54,097 nucleotides of DNA from Bacteroidales bacterium (GCA_031272965.1 JAISSS010000056.1:1-54097); one strand, 5' to 3'; positions 33,568 through 43,067 are shown, numbered from the stretch's first letter. Program-made: numbers and translations. The notes: generated from the sequence alone by a model not told the origin.

Positions 33568-35601
33568 TCAGTCTTTTTGCCATTTCCCGCCGGTGTAGTG
33601 GCCTTTGGCAGAGGTCCCGTCCGTATAATAGAATGTTCCGGAGCCGTTGAAGTTGCCATTTTCGTCATCGCTCCATGTGCCTTCATAGCGGCGTCCATCT
33701 TCCCACGTTATTGTGCCGTTCCCGTAATGCCTGTCGTCTTTATACCGGCCGCGTTCGGTGCGTTTGGAGGCTGCAAAATAGTTGACTCCCTGTCCGTGTC
33801 GGCCATTGTCGTTCCATTCGCCTTCATACCAGTCTCCGTCTGCCCATTCCATTCGTCCGCGTCCGGTGCGGCAATTATCTTTATATTGGCCGCGGTCGGT
33901 GCGTTTATGTGTGGCATTGTAGCAGATTGCCTGCCCGTTAAGGCCGCCGTCCGCCCAATTTCCGTCCGCCCAACTTCCATTTGAGTAGAAATATTTGCCT
34001 TTGCCATGCGGCTTTCCGTCTTTCGTTTCGCCGACATAATAGCCGTCGTCGAAATCGAGGCGTTGTGAAGCTGTGGATTTCGCTGGCGGCTTTGTTGTAG
34101 CGTTGGGGGCGGGGGCTTGGGGCGCCGTTTTTTGTTGCGCCGGACGCGGCCCCGTGGGACGGCGGCTGGCCGTGCTCTCTGCGGGCACGGTAATCTGCGG
34201 AATTTGCGCGGTAATCTCTTCGGTGAAATCGGTATTTCCCGGCAGGAAAATCGAAATTAGCAGCGTTACGGCAATCAGTGCCGCCGGTATCCACACCGTA
34301 ACTATGTAAGGATTTGTCTCATAGGCATTTATCCGTTCAAGACTGCGGATGCCACTGAATATTGTAAGAAATTTGGACACTAACCAGCCAGTCATAAGAG
34401 TAATGAGCATGATAATCAGGTTCATGTTCAGCACAAAAAGTACTGCCGGAAGCATGGCTGCCAAAGACAGAACAGTTGTGGCTATGTCACGTCCATAATA
34501 GCTTTGATAGGGATATTGTTTGTCCACATCAACTGATGTTCCATTAGCAGACTCGAAAGCGTTAGTCATTCTTCTCTCGTCCGCTTCTTTTTGATAGAAC
34601 TGTTGCTGGACAGATGATTTTGCACAGCAAAGAACCACAACATTAGTGTCTTTGAGCATCATGTAGAGGGTGAAAATGACAATGAATATGAGGCTGACAT
34701 GCAGATTGGGTGTCCGCAGGTGATATGAGTTTTTGATAATATCAATAATATTGCTGTCGGCCAGTCCAAATGCAATGAGTGTATGTATATTTTCGGCGGC
34801 CGGTACAGCGATAACTAAAAACATGAGGCAGCAGACAATGGCAACAAACCAGTTGGCTAATACCAGGCCGAACAGCAGTAACAGTTTGCCCTTGCGATAA
34901 CCGCCGGATTTTGTCTTCCATATTACGAATGACAGCAGAAACAGCATGGCCATGACCGCAAATGCCGCATACAGCAGCGAACCGCACAGCCGCAGCAGGC
35001 CGATTGCCGCCTTGTATGGCAGCTTGAAAAATGCTTTAAACCAGAACGAGTCAGAGGGACGGACGATTTTGACGAGCAATTCTTCCGTATTTTTGATGAA
35101 AGTAGTTATTCCCAATTTCCGCCATTTGGATGTGCTTTGGGTAACTTTTGCCATCTGCAAGGCCAACCCGAACATTCTGATTACAGCCGAATCGGGCGAT
35201 GCGGCATACCGTTGCTGGGCGTCCAAATAGTATTTGCCGGGGTAAAGCTGGTACTGTCCGGCTAAGAAATCGAAGTCTTTTCCGACCCGCATTTGTACTA
35301 ATGCCGGGGTTTGGGAAGCTATGACGAGCGCCCCCTGTGTGCGGAAATCCTTTATTTGGTCGGCGAGTTCCGCGAATATGCTGTCGGCATACTGAATGAC
35401 CCGTTTTTGAGGTATTGCATTGACAGTATAAACTATCGGCAGCAGGTTGTCCGGTCGCTTACAGTTGGTCAGTGCTTGTGCCGTTGTCGGGCTCAATAAT
35501 CCGGCATTATCGCGCACAGTGCCGCTGTAGTTTTCATATCCGCCGGTTCCGCTACAGGAAACAAGCAGCAGAATAATTGCTGCGGGTAACAGTTTGTGCA
35601 T
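33568..35601 (-). CDS. TPM-like domain, multi-spanning membrane protein with C-terminal MORN repeats
   Basis: A 677-residue protein with an unusual domain order. A lipoprotein-like signal (LLLVSC) is followed by a TPM/YgcG-like domain (about 25-125, beginning VRDNAGLLSPTTAQAL), at least five hydrophobic segments between about 190 and 440, a Pro/Ala/Thr-rich linker, and then about seven MORN-type repeats (from DDGYYVGETKDGKPHGKG to GKWQKD). MORN repeats elsewhere bind lipids or act as membrane scaffolds. The upstream in-frame ATG at 35622 is less likely than 35601, where the signal peptide begins. The stop of the paralogous MORN gene is 33 bp upstream, and the two share their entire MORN module. 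Function unknown. Confidence 0.75.
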   Translation of the reverse strand: MHKLLPAAIILLLVSCSGTGGYENYSGTVRDNAGLLSPTTAQALTNCKRPDNLLPIVYTVNAIPQKRVIQYADSIFAELADQIKDFRTQGALVIASQTPALVQMRVGKDFDFLAGQYQLYPGKYYLDAQQRYAASPDSAVIRMFGLALQMAKVTQSTSKWRKLGITTFIKNTEELLVKIVRPSDSFWFKAFFKLPYKAAIGLLRLCGSLLYAAFAVMAMLFLLSFVIWKTKSGGYRKGKLLLLFGLVLANWFVAIVCCLMFLVIAVPAAENIHTLIAFGLADSNIIDIIKNSYHLRTPNLHVSLIFIVIFTLYMMLKDTNVVVLCCAKSSVQQQFYQKEADERRMTNAFESANGTSVDVDKQYPYQSYYGRDIATTVLSLAAMLPAVLFVLNMNLIIMLITLMTGWLVSKFLTIFSGIRSLERINAYETNPYIVTVWIPAALIAVTLLISIFLPGNTDFTEEITAQIPQITVPAESTASRRPTGPRPAQQKTAPQAPAPNATTKPPAKSTASQRLDFDDGYYVGETKDGKPHGKGKYFYSNGSWADGNWADGGLNGQAICYNATHKRTDRGQYKDNCRTGRGRMEWADGDWYEGEWNDNGRHGQGVNYFAASKRTERGRYKDDRHYGNGTITWEDGRRYEGTWSDDENGNFNGSGTFYYTDGTSAKGHYTGGKWQKD

Positions 35602-35634
35602 GAAGTTGTTCTGCAATGTCATACTGTGCTGTGG

Positions 35635-36291
35635 TCAGTCTTTTTGCCATTTGCCGTTTATGTAGCGTCCTTTTACGGCTGTTCCGTCGGGAAAGTAGAG
35701 TGTGCCGATGCCGTTGAGTTTGCCCTGCTCGTCATCGCTCCAGGTACCTTCATATTTGTGGCCATCGTCCCAAGTCATTACCACGTGGCCGTAGCGTCTG
35801 TCGTCTTTATACTGGCCGCGGTCGGTGCGCTGGGTTTCATTGTTGTAGTATGTGCCTTGTCCATGGCGTCCGTGGTTGTTCCAGTCGCCTTCATACCAGT
35901 CGCCGTTTTCCCATTCCATGCGGCCGCGTCCCACGCGGGAGCCGTTATCGTATTCGCCTTTGTCGGTGCGCTTCTGGTCGGCATAATATTGGGTTGCCTG
36001 ACCGTATAGCCCGCCGTCAATGTAGTTTCCGTCAACCCAGTTCCCATCGTTGTAGAAATATGTGCCTTTGCCGTGCGGTTTGCCGTCTTTTGTTTCGCCG
36101 ATAAAAAAGCCATCGTCGAAATCATACCGTTGCGGGCCGTCAGGCACCTCGGTCGAATCAGAGGCCGGCGTTTCAGGCAGGTGTGTTGAGCCGTGCTGTG
36201 CCGGAGCAGACGTCGTGTTCCGGCGGGTTGAGGTGCCGTTGCAGGATGCAAGGAACAGTGTAATTGCTGCGAATAGTAGTTGTTTGTACAT
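35635..36291 (-). CDS. MORN-repeat lipoprotein
   Basis: A 218-residue lipoprotein (lipobox FLASC, C17) with a short Thr/Ser/Pro-rich linker and then MORN-type repeats from about residue 53 to the end. Its MORN region closely matches the C-terminal region of the next gene downstream, down to the shared ending GKWQKD. One is thus a domain duplicate of the other: one anchored by lipid, one in a membrane protein. They probably form one transcript. No exact -7 promoter match is present (TTTCTTTG near 36342 is 7 of 8). Function unknown; wall, envelope or membrane scaffolding is a guess. Confidence 0.8.
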   Translation of the reverse strand: MYKQLLFAAITLFLASCNGTSTRRNTTSAPAQHGSTHLPETPASDSTEVPDGPQRYDFDDGFFIGETKDGKPHGKGTYFYNDGNWVDGNYIDGGLYGQATQYYADQKRTDKGEYDNGSRVGRGRMEWENGDWYEGDWNNHGRHGQGTYYNNETQRTDRGQYKDDRRYGHVVMTWDDGHKYEGTWSDDEQGKLNGIGTLYFPDGTAVKGRYINGKWQKD

Positions 36292-36436
36292 ACCGTTAAA
36301 TCCAAGTTAGTTTCAGTTTTTCGAATATTTCTTTCCTGCCGCAAAGAAAGGTAAAAAAATGATATGTTTCACCTTTCAGGCAAGAAAAAGGCTCTTTTTT
36401 AAATAATTATGACAGGAGAGCGCCTGTGAGCTATTT

Positions 36437-37258
36437 TTATGAACTCAGTTTGCAGGCTATCCAATGGTTTTGTTCTATGTGGAGTTCTTTTTGCAGGGAC
36501 AGTTGGGTGGCACGGGCGATGACGTCGGGCAGGTCGTCGGCATAGAATCCGCTGACGAGTATCAGTCCTTCCTGGGTGAGGCAGGCGGCGTATGCGGGCA
36601 GGTCGGCGATGATGACGTTCTTCTGGATGTTGGCTATTATCAGGTCGAACCGGCGCTGTTTTGGGAGCATGGAGGCGTCGCCCTGTACAACGTGCATGTT
36701 GTGGATGTTGTTCAGGCGGGCGTTTTCGGTGGCGCTTTTCACAGCTCTTTCGTCGTTGTCGATAGCGGTAATATTGGAGGCGCCGAGCCGTGAGGCCAAC
36801 ATGCCGAGTATGCCGGTTCCGCAGCCCATGTCGAGTACGTTTTTATCGCGCAGGTCAAGCATGAGCAGCAGCTCGGCCATCAGCAATGTGGTCTCGTGAT
36901 GTCCGGTGCCGAAAGCCATGTTCGGTTCAATCACGAGTTCGTGGCGGGCTTTGGGAAAGTGGGTATGGAACGGGGCGCGAATCACAAGAGAGTTACCAAT
37001 AGCGACGGGTGTGAAGTAGTTCTTTTCCCATTGCTCATTCCAGTTGATATTTGGCGGCTGTTCGGAGCGGTATTCGACTTTAAATTGTGCATTCCGGATG
37101 ATTTCCTGCAGTTCTGTTTCGTCAATAACGGCGGTGGTGTAGGCATACAGGGCGCTGTCGTCTTCCTCAAAGGCGTCGAAGTTGAGCAGGGCGAGCCATG
37201 CGGTCAGTATTTCGCGGTTTTCGGGGGTGTCGGGTGCTGTTGTAAAGATATAAGTCAT
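36437..37258 (-). CDS. prmA: Ribosomal protein L11 methyltransferase
   Basis: SAM-dependent methyltransferase modifying lysines and the N-terminus of L11. The SAM-binding motif is DMGCGTGILGMLASRLGA, preceded by the PrmA-specific EPNMAFGTGHHETT and followed by FDLIIANIQKN. It is 273 residues with a shortened N-terminal substrate-recognition domain, as usual in Bacteroidetes. It lies 26 bp after the djlA-like gene and is probably the last gene of a four-gene transcript. Confidence 0.92.
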   Translation of the reverse strand: MTYIFTTAPDTPENREILTAWLALLNFDAFEEDDSALYAYTTAVIDETELQEIIRNAQFKVEYRSEQPPNINWNEQWEKNYFTPVAIGNSLVIRAPFHTHFPKARHELVIEPNMAFGTGHHETTLLMAELLLMLDLRDKNVLDMGCGTGILGMLASRLGASNITAIDNDERAVKSATENARLNNIHNMHVVQGDASMLPKQRRFDLIIANIQKNVIIADLPAYAACLTQEGLILVSGFYADDLPDVIARATQLSLQKELHIEQNHWIACKLSS

Positions 37259-37284
37259 TGTATATTAGGGTATTAATAATACTG

Positions 37285-38007
37285 TTATTGAAAGTTTCGT
37301 TCTTTTTTGATGGTTTCGTAGGCCTCGTTAACGCGCTGGAATTTTTCTTTGGCGGCGCTCTGTATTTCCTCGCCGAGGTAGCTGACTTTGTCGGGGTGGA
37401 ATTTCATTGCCATAGTCCGGTAGGCGCGTTTTATGTCGTCAATGGATGCGGACGGGCTGATTCCCAGAATTTTGTATGCCGAATCGGTGTTTTTGACGTA
37501 CATGTTCAGGATAGCGGCGGTGTCGTCCGGCGATAAGCCTATTGTTGCGGCCATGAACATCAGCAGTTGCTGTTCGTTCTCGCTTATGCTGTTGTCGGCG
37601 ACGGCGATTCCGTAGAGGAAATGTACTAATTGCAGGCGTGCTTCGTAGTCCATGTTGGCATGGATTTGGCGGCACACGTCGGCGACGGGGATATTTTGTT
37701 TGAGCAGGTCGCGCAACATCCGTAATGCTTCGGTGGCGGTGGCGTCGCCGAACCAGCGTCGGAAGCAAGTTTTAACGTAGTCTAATTCCGACTTCATAAC
37801 TTTGCCGTCAGCTTTCATTACTGCGGCCACCAGCACGAGCAGGCTTGCCACATAATTGCCGGTAACAGCGCTGTTGGCGGCGCCGCCGAGCTGTTTCAGC
37901 TTCTGTGGCGACAGCATGTTTCCGAGGGCGAAGCCAATAATCATGCCGATAGGGCCGAAGAACGCCAGGCCGAGACCGGCGCCAATCCATTTTGCTAATT
38001 TTTCCAT
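37285..38007 (-). CDS. DjlA-like TerB/J-domain protein
   Basis: A 240-residue membrane-anchored co-chaperone. A glycine-rich hydrophobic N-terminus (8-29) is followed by a TerB-like helical domain (about 50-165) and a C-terminal J domain (about 172-238) with the HPD motif in AMKFHPDKVS that stimulates DnaK. Its start codon lies 13 bp inside the end of coaE, indicating coupling. Confidence 0.88.
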   Translation of the reverse strand: MEKLAKWIGAGLGLAFFGPIGMIIGFALGNMLSPQKLKQLGGAANSAVTGNYVASLLVLVAAVMKADGKVMKSELDYVKTCFRRWFGDATATEALRMLRDLLKQNIPVADVCRQIHANMDYEARLQLVHFLYGIAVADNSISENEQQLLMFMAATIGLSPDDTAAILNMYVKNTDSAYKILGISPSASIDDIKRAYRTMAMKFHPDKVSYLGEEIQSAAKEKFQRVNEAYETIKKERNFQ

Positions 38008-38582
38008 GTCGTGAGGGTGTTATGCAGTTCGAGCAGTTCGGGGATGAGCAGATGGCGCTCGTCGTTGCGGATGACAAAGTCGGCCAATTCTGACTTTTGT
38101 TCGTCTGGCCATTGATTTTCTATTCTGCGCAGGACTTCTTCGCGGGATATTCCATCGCGTTGCATCACGCGGCTGATGCGCAGTTCTTCGGGGGCGGTAA
38201 CGAGGATGTTGCAGTCCATAACTTCATTGAAGCCCGATTCGAAGAGTATTGCGGCTTCGTGCAGCACGTATGGGGCCTCCTGCTCGTCCGCCCATTGCAG
38301 GAACTGCCGTTTCACCTCCGGATGGAGTATTTTGTTCAGCATTGCGAGCAGTTCGGGGGCCTGGAACACCGCGTCGGCGATTTTCCTGCTGTTAAGTCTG
38401 CGGTCGGGCAGGAACGCCTCGTTACCGAACAATGCGATGAGGCGGGGACGCGCCACCGTCTCGGCAACGCGACGCGCTTCCCTGTCGGCATAGAACACGG
38501 GGATTCCAAGAGTTTCAAAGAACTTGCAAATGAGGCTCTTCCCGCTGCCTATTCCGCCTGTAATACCTGTTTTTAGCATCAA
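37995..38582 (-). CDS. coaE: Dephospho-CoA kinase
   Basis: Catalyses the last step of coenzyme A synthesis. The P-loop is GGIGSGKS; further family strings are FYADREARR and HEAAILFESG. At 195 residues it has normal length. The start may be the first or second of two ATGs (38582, 38579). It begins 3 bp after the FAD protein stop and overlaps the djlA-like gene by 13 bp. Confidence 0.93.
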   Translation of the reverse strand: MMLKTGITGGIGSGKSLICKFFETLGIPVFYADREARRVAETVARPRLIALFGNEAFLPDRRLNSRKIADAVFQAPELLAMLNKILHPEVKRQFLQWADEQEAPYVLHEAAILFESGFNEVMDCNILVTAPEELRISRVMQRDGISREEVLRRIENQWPDEQKSELADFVIRNDERHLLIPELLELHNTLTTWKN

Positions 38583-38585
38583 TAA

Positions 38586-41567
38586 TTAACGTTTGTCTAT
38601 TTCAAATTTTAAATGTTCTTTCAATACACCGTTAGCGTGGCGGTAGTAGTGCCCCCGCAGGTCGGCGGCATAGTCTTCCATGATTTTGCGTCCCAATCCG
38701 TTCCTGTCGCCGACCTTGAGCAGTGCGCGGGCGAGGAATATCTCTTTGAGGGAGGCGTTTCGGGTGGATGTATCGGTCTGGTCGGGGACAACCATTTCCA
38801 GCGCTGTTTCGATGTCGGTCATGGCGTGTCCCTGCATGTCCGGTTGTTGCAGCAGCCCGTATAATATCGGGGCGGCCTTGTCGCTGCCGATTGATTCGCA
38901 GGCCACTGCTATTGCGCGGAAGTGGGAGAACGTGTTTTGAGGGGTCAGCATTTCGGCCAGCCGAATGATGGAGGGCAGCGCTTCTTCCTTTTTGCAGTAG
39001 CCCAGCGCGATAATGAGGCTGTCTAAATAGCTCATGCTATGGCCGAACTGCCCCATGCCGCGGAAATTCCAGCCGGCATCCCACTTGTCGAAAGCATCGA
39101 TGGCTTTTTTCAGCGTCTCCCAGCCAATGGGATTTTTCATGAATCCGAGGATGCGGGCATAGACTAATTTATCTTCTTCTTTTGTGGCAGCGCGGTATCG
39201 CTCTTCCAGCAGCGGCATTGCTCTTTCGGGTTGCCACAGCAGTAATTCGAGGCCGTCAAGGTTGTTTACCACATCAAAGGAGGCTTTCCGCAGCTGCTCG
39301 TCGGTGGGCGGGAAATTGTCTTTGGCATCAAGCAGTTCCGGGGTCAGCGAGCCGATTTGCACCAATTCTTCCTGTAGAGGACGCAGGTTTATGTGGCGGA
39401 TAAGCTGGCCGTTCTGGTTGGCTTGTGCGGCGGCGAATCCCACAGCATAGCCCTGATTCTGCAGGCACGGCTGCATGCGGATGACCGGCATGGCGTCGCG
39501 GTCGGCGCTGGCGCCAAGTCCGGTAACGATGATGCCTTCCAAGCCCTGTGGCAGCAGCGCCCGAAATGGCACGTATGCCTTCACGCCCATGCCGCTGTGG
39601 GCGGGCGGCTTCATCGAAAAGAACGGATGTTCGGTAAAACCGTGCGTGTCAAACGAACTGTAATGTATGGAAATCACGTCCGGATAGGTGCGGTGGTTAT
39701 ACACGTCCAGCACTTGCACGGTGAAGTCGCCCACAATACGCCGCCTCTCACGGGTCTGCGGAATCTTGCCGAGGTCGAACTGGTCGGCATATTTTTTCTT
39801 TGCCTGAACGAAGGTGCGCCACACGTCAATGGCGTCGGTGTCGTCAATGAACGTCCAGTCGGTATTATTATAGAAGTCATTGGGCTTTCGCGGGGGGAGT
39901 CCGGCGCCCTGTACGGCCACAGTAGAGCCGTCGGTATAGCTGTATCCGGCGCCCGCTACGACAGCGATGTCGGCGCTGCCGGTGGAATCGACCACCGTAT
40001 GTGCCAGCACGACGCCGCGTCTAAAGGGGGTTGCAACGACCACACCTTTCACCTGATTGCCGTCCACGAAGGCGCCGCATCCCAATACCCCATACCAAAT
40101 CTCGCCGCCGGCTTTTCGGATTTCGCGGCGGAACCATTCGGTTTTCCAGTCGAAGTTCCATTCTACATCGTTCTTTTTTTGGCGGGAGTTGTCGCCGCCG
40201 ATTGCACGGACGCCCGCATCGACTTCGCGGGAGAAGCCTTCGCGGTATCCCCAGAAGTAGCGTCCTATGAGGCCGGCGGTCATCATTCCGCCGAGGTCGT
40301 GCAGGTATTCTAACAGCAGAGTTTTTGCGCCTTTACGGGCCGCGCCGATGCCCACCGGAGCGCCCGCCGTACCGCCCCCAACGACCACTACGTCATAGAT
40401 GCCCAATACAGGTAGGGCCGTGTCGCCCGCGCTGACTGTGTCCAAGTTCAGCGATGCGCGGATGCCGTCAAGCTGTTCCCGCACGTCGCCCGCATAATCG
40501 CTGCCGACGCGGAGCCCTTTCACAGTAATACTGCCAAAACAGGTCCGCTTTTTCGCCCGCACGGCAGCCTCCTCACCGATGCGGTCGCCTACAGCAATCA
40601 TGGCGCCCGGCTGTAAATACTGCGCCGCGGTGTCGCCCGTCAGTGCGGCAAGGCCTGACAATACATATAAATTATTGACCTTGCGCGGCATAAATGCCTC
40701 AATATCAATCTTATCAGGAGTGATATACTGATTTATTGTCCGTATTCCTGCAATATGTTCATGCGGCACAAATGCCGGGCGTTCTGACGATTCCACTTGC
40801 GCCGCATCCCATGTTTTGTCGCGTATGGCCTGCTCGGTCTGCGACCATGTTGTCATGTCGTCTTTCCAGCTGTCGAAATATTCGGTTTCCCAGACAGGGT
40901 AATTCTTTTTGTCTATTGTCAGCTCGTTGGGCAGCCGTTTTGCGCCGTCCACGTTGCTGTTGCCCACCGAAATCCACGTGAAACGGGTCGGTTCCTGACG
41001 TGTACGGAAGGTGGCATTGGTGAGATGCGTTACTGTCCCGTAAGGTGTTGCATCGATGACGGTTTTGGCTTTTACGGCCTGTCGCCCGGAGCGGTTAACC
41101 ATCACCACGCCTGTGATTTCCTGTCGCCCGTCCACCAGAATGTCGGTAACTATTGACGAATACAGGAACATCACCTTATTCTGCAGTAGCGCCTCGTCGA
41201 GAGTTTTTTTGATGTGCATGGGGGTGGCAAAGCCATCATCGCCGAACAGCGTGTGTTCGAGGGGATGAAATTCGGGCTGCCCCGAAGGACGCCACAGTTG
41301 AAACGTGGCACACAAGTCCTCGCCCAGATAGGGTTCGGCGCTGAGCAGTAACACCTTTGCGCCCGTCTGTGCTGCTTTGGCCGCCGCGGCAACTCCCGCT
41401 GTCGAGCCTCCCACAACGACCACATCCACATCGAAAATTAGCGGCAGGCTGCGTTTCGACTGCCGCACATATTCCTGACCCTTCGGATATGTCCATCCAC
41501 TAAGCCCGCCAAGCGACAGTATGGCCGCCCCCGCAGATGTGCCGCATATAAAATCTCTCCTTTTCAT
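38586..41567 (-). CDS. Exported protein with two FAD-dependent oxidoreductase domains
   Basis: A 993-residue protein. The N-terminus MKRRDFICGTSAGAA is a probable Tat signal, which suits export of a flavoprotein folded in the cytoplasm. There are two separate FAD-binding starts: VVVVGGSTAGVAAAAKAA (about 49-66) and DVVVVGGGTAGAP (392-404), each heading an FAD_oxidored-type domain. So the gene carries an internal duplication. The second copy contains LGGMMTAGLIGRYFWGYREG, typical of the family that includes so-called xanthan-lyase-like oxidoreductases. The last 200 residues look like helical repeats. Substrate unknown; in Bacteroidetes such proteins often sit with glycan-degradation genes, but here it heads a coaE-djlA-prmA transcript. 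Confidence 0.82.
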   Translation of the reverse strand: MKRRDFICGTSAGAAILSLGGLSGWTYPKGQEYVRQSKRSLPLIFDVDVVVVGGSTAGVAAAAKAAQTGAKVLLLSAEPYLGEDLCATFQLWRPSGQPEFHPLEHTLFGDDGFATPMHIKKTLDEALLQNKVMFLYSSIVTDILVDGRQEITGVVMVNRSGRQAVKAKTVIDATPYGTVTHLTNATFRTRQEPTRFTWISVGNSNVDGAKRLPNELTIDKKNYPVWETEYFDSWKDDMTTWSQTEQAIRDKTWDAAQVESSERPAFVPHEHIAGIRTINQYITPDKIDIEAFMPRKVNNLYVLSGLAALTGDTAAQYLQPGAMIAVGDRIGEEAAVRAKKRTCFGSITVKGLRVGSDYAGDVREQLDGIRASLNLDTVSAGDTALPVLGIYDVVVVGGGTAGAPVGIGAARKGAKTLLLEYLHDLGGMMTAGLIGRYFWGYREGFSREVDAGVRAIGGDNSRQKKNDVEWNFDWKTEWFRREIRKAGGEIWYGVLGCGAFVDGNQVKGVVVATPFRRGVVLAHTVVDSTGSADIAVVAGAGYSYTDGSTVAVQGAGLPPRKPNDFYNNTDWTFIDDTDAIDVWRTFVQAKKKYADQFDLGKIPQTRERRRIVGDFTVQVLDVYNHRTYPDVISIHYSSFDTHGFTEHPFFSMKPPAHSGMGVKAYVPFRALLPQGLEGIIVTGLGASADRDAMPVIRMQPCLQNQGYAVGFAAAQANQNGQLIRHINLRPLQEELVQIGSLTPELLDAKDNFPPTDEQLRKASFDVVNNLDGLELLLWQPERAMPLLEERYRAATKEEDKLVYARILGFMKNPIGWETLKKAIDAFDKWDAGWNFRGMGQFGHSMSYLDSLIIALGYCKKEEALPSIIRLAEMLTPQNTFSHFRAIAVACESIGSDKAAPILYGLLQQPDMQGHAMTDIETALEMVVPDQTDTSTRNASLKEIFLARALLKVGDRNGLGRKIMEDYAADLRGHYYRHANGVLKEHLKFEIDKR

Positions 41568-41688
41568 GCTGTATTTTTTTATTTTCTCTTTACTTTACCG
41601 CTTCCGCGAAACATCCTGCAAAGTAACTGAAAAAAATGAAATAACCGATGAAAGTGGGAAAATAATACTCAGGTATTACTTTTTTTGT

Positions 41689-41696
41689 TACCTTTG
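41689..41696 (+). promoter_or_regulatory. -7 element of the GH16 gene
   Basis: TACCTTTG, exact match, predicting a leader of about 45 nt to the ATG at 41750. The 182-bp divergent region to the FAD gene also holds TTACTTTG on the minus strand near 41630 (7 of 8), the likely promoter of that gene. Confidence 0.55.
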
Positions 41697-41749
41697 CAAA
41701 TTAATTATACTTACTTCAACAGAAAGCAAATATTTACTGTTCTGAAATT

Positions 41750-42634
41750 ATGTTCTTTAAAAGTAGAATTTTTAGCAGAGTTTTAATAGCGCTGTTTCTT
41801 CTCGATGCGGGATGCGCATCCGAGAAATCGGTTTTACGAGCCACCTCCGAGCCTGAAGAAAAAAATACAGACGACGTCAAAGAGGCTGCTGTCGGCGACG
41901 AGTGGAAACTCGTGTGGGAAGATAACTTCGATGGCGAGAGCCTCGACCCCAAAAAATGGCGCAGAATTGGCGACACGCGAAATTCGCGGTGGGTTTCCGA
42001 CTGGAACCGCTATATGTGCGACCACGACACGCTGTTCGGACTGAGCAACGGCAAACTCATCCTTCGCGGGATGAAGAACACGTTCATCGCTGACGATGCG
42101 CGTCCTTACTTAGTTGGCGGCGTTGAGACAAACACGTTGCAGGGCTTTCAGCAGGGACGCCTTGAGATACGCGCCTATTTAGGCTGCGCACAGGGGGCAT
42201 GGCCCGCTTTCTGGCTGATGCCTTTCAGCGGTACAAATGCTCCGGGATGGCCTGTCGGCGGCGAGATAGACATCATGGAACACCTCAATTCAGAGGATAT
42301 AATCTATCAAAGCCTCCACTCAAACTATATCGACAGGCTGAAACTGCGCGAACCTGTTCCTAATGCCCACGTGCCTTTCGACCGCAACCGCTACAACACT
42401 TTCGGCGTAGAGCTGTATCACGACAGTCTGCGCTTCCTCGTCAACGGTGCAGTAACCCGCACCTATCCCCGTATTGAGACAACCGAAGAAGGACAGTTCC
42501 CCTTCGACGACTACCCCTTCTTCCTGATGCTCGACATGCAGCTCGGCGGCTCTTGGGTGGGCGAAATCAAACCCGAAGATTTGCCGGTGGAAATGTATAT
42601 TGACTGGGTTAAATTTTATAAAAAAGAAAAATAA
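41750..42634 (+). CDS. GH16-family endoglycanase, lipoprotein
   Basis: A 294-residue lipoprotein (C22 in LLDAGC) with one GH16 domain from about residue 52. The active-site motif is GEIDIMEHL with nucleophile E172, D174 and acid/base E177; substrate-cleft residues include AWPAFWLMP. GH16 enzymes cut beta-1,3/1,4-glucans, agar, carrageenan or related polymers; the subfamily cannot be read here with confidence. Residues 24-48 form an acidic linker. Surface or periplasmic. Monocistronic; a repeat element follows. Confidence 0.88.
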   Translation: MFFKSRIFSRVLIALFLLDAGCASEKSVLRATSEPEEKNTDDVKEAAVGDEWKLVWEDNFDGESLDPKKWRRIGDTRNSRWVSDWNRYMCDHDTLFGLSNGKLILRGMKNTFIADDARPYLVGGVETNTLQGFQQGRLEIRAYLGCAQGAWPAFWLMPFSGTNAPGWPVGGEIDIMEHLNSEDIIYQSLHSNYIDRLKLREPVPNAHVPFDRNRYNTFGVELYHDSLRFLVNGAVTRTYPRIETTEEGQFPFDDYPFFLMLDMQLGGSWVGEIKPEDLPVEMYIDWVKFYKKEK

Positions 42635-42654
42635 TTATCCCGATATCTTAATGG

Positions 42655-42796
42655 CCTGCTAAGGACACAATGTTGGAAGAGAACTGTCCCGTCAGGAACG
42701 GAATGTAATGACAACACCCACATTGCGTACCTGACGATACGCAGGAATCGCGGAATCATTGTTCTACCAACAACATACTGTGCCTGACGGCACGTC
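42655..42796. repeat. Composite palindromic element, copy 2 (inverted relative to copy 1)
   Basis: Read on the minus strand, the modules GTGCCGTCAGGCAC, GTTGGTAGAAC, CGTCAGGTACGCAAT, a CATTCCGTTCCTGACGGGAC hairpin, TTCCAACATT and GTCC follow in the same order as at 33103-33266. ATTGCGTACCTGACG (42722-42736) is identical to its partner. The whole stretch 42635-43067 has no convincing gene: besides the repeat, there is a Lys/Arg-rich open frame from 42900 that does not look translated. Confidence 0.65.
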
Positions 42797-43067
42797 TTTT
42801 GCCACATGGGTGTATTATACGAGTAATTAAAAAAAGGAGTAAGTATGGGATATTGAAAAATTCACTACTTTTATACTGACATTTGAAACAATAAGTGCCA
42901 TGCGAAAAAGGAATAACATACGCGAAATCCCGTCTGTTTTCGGCTACAGACCGGAACAGAACTGCCGGACAAAACCGCTGACCGGCATCGGCTACCTGCT
43001 TTTTTCGGAGAGCAGTCTCTCTGTGTCCCGACAGACTGTTTTGCGGTCATATAAGCACAAAGTCAGC

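Noticed and set aside
39393-40313. Plus-strand open frame of 306 codons opposite the FAD protein
   Set aside because: Antisense shadow; no signal, domain or promoter, while the minus-strand frame has clear FAD motifs.
42900-43067. N-terminal 56 codons of the frame before the hypothetical lipoprotein
   Set aside because: Basic, non-hydrophobic sequence ahead of a lipoprotein signal; translation from there would bury the signal peptide.
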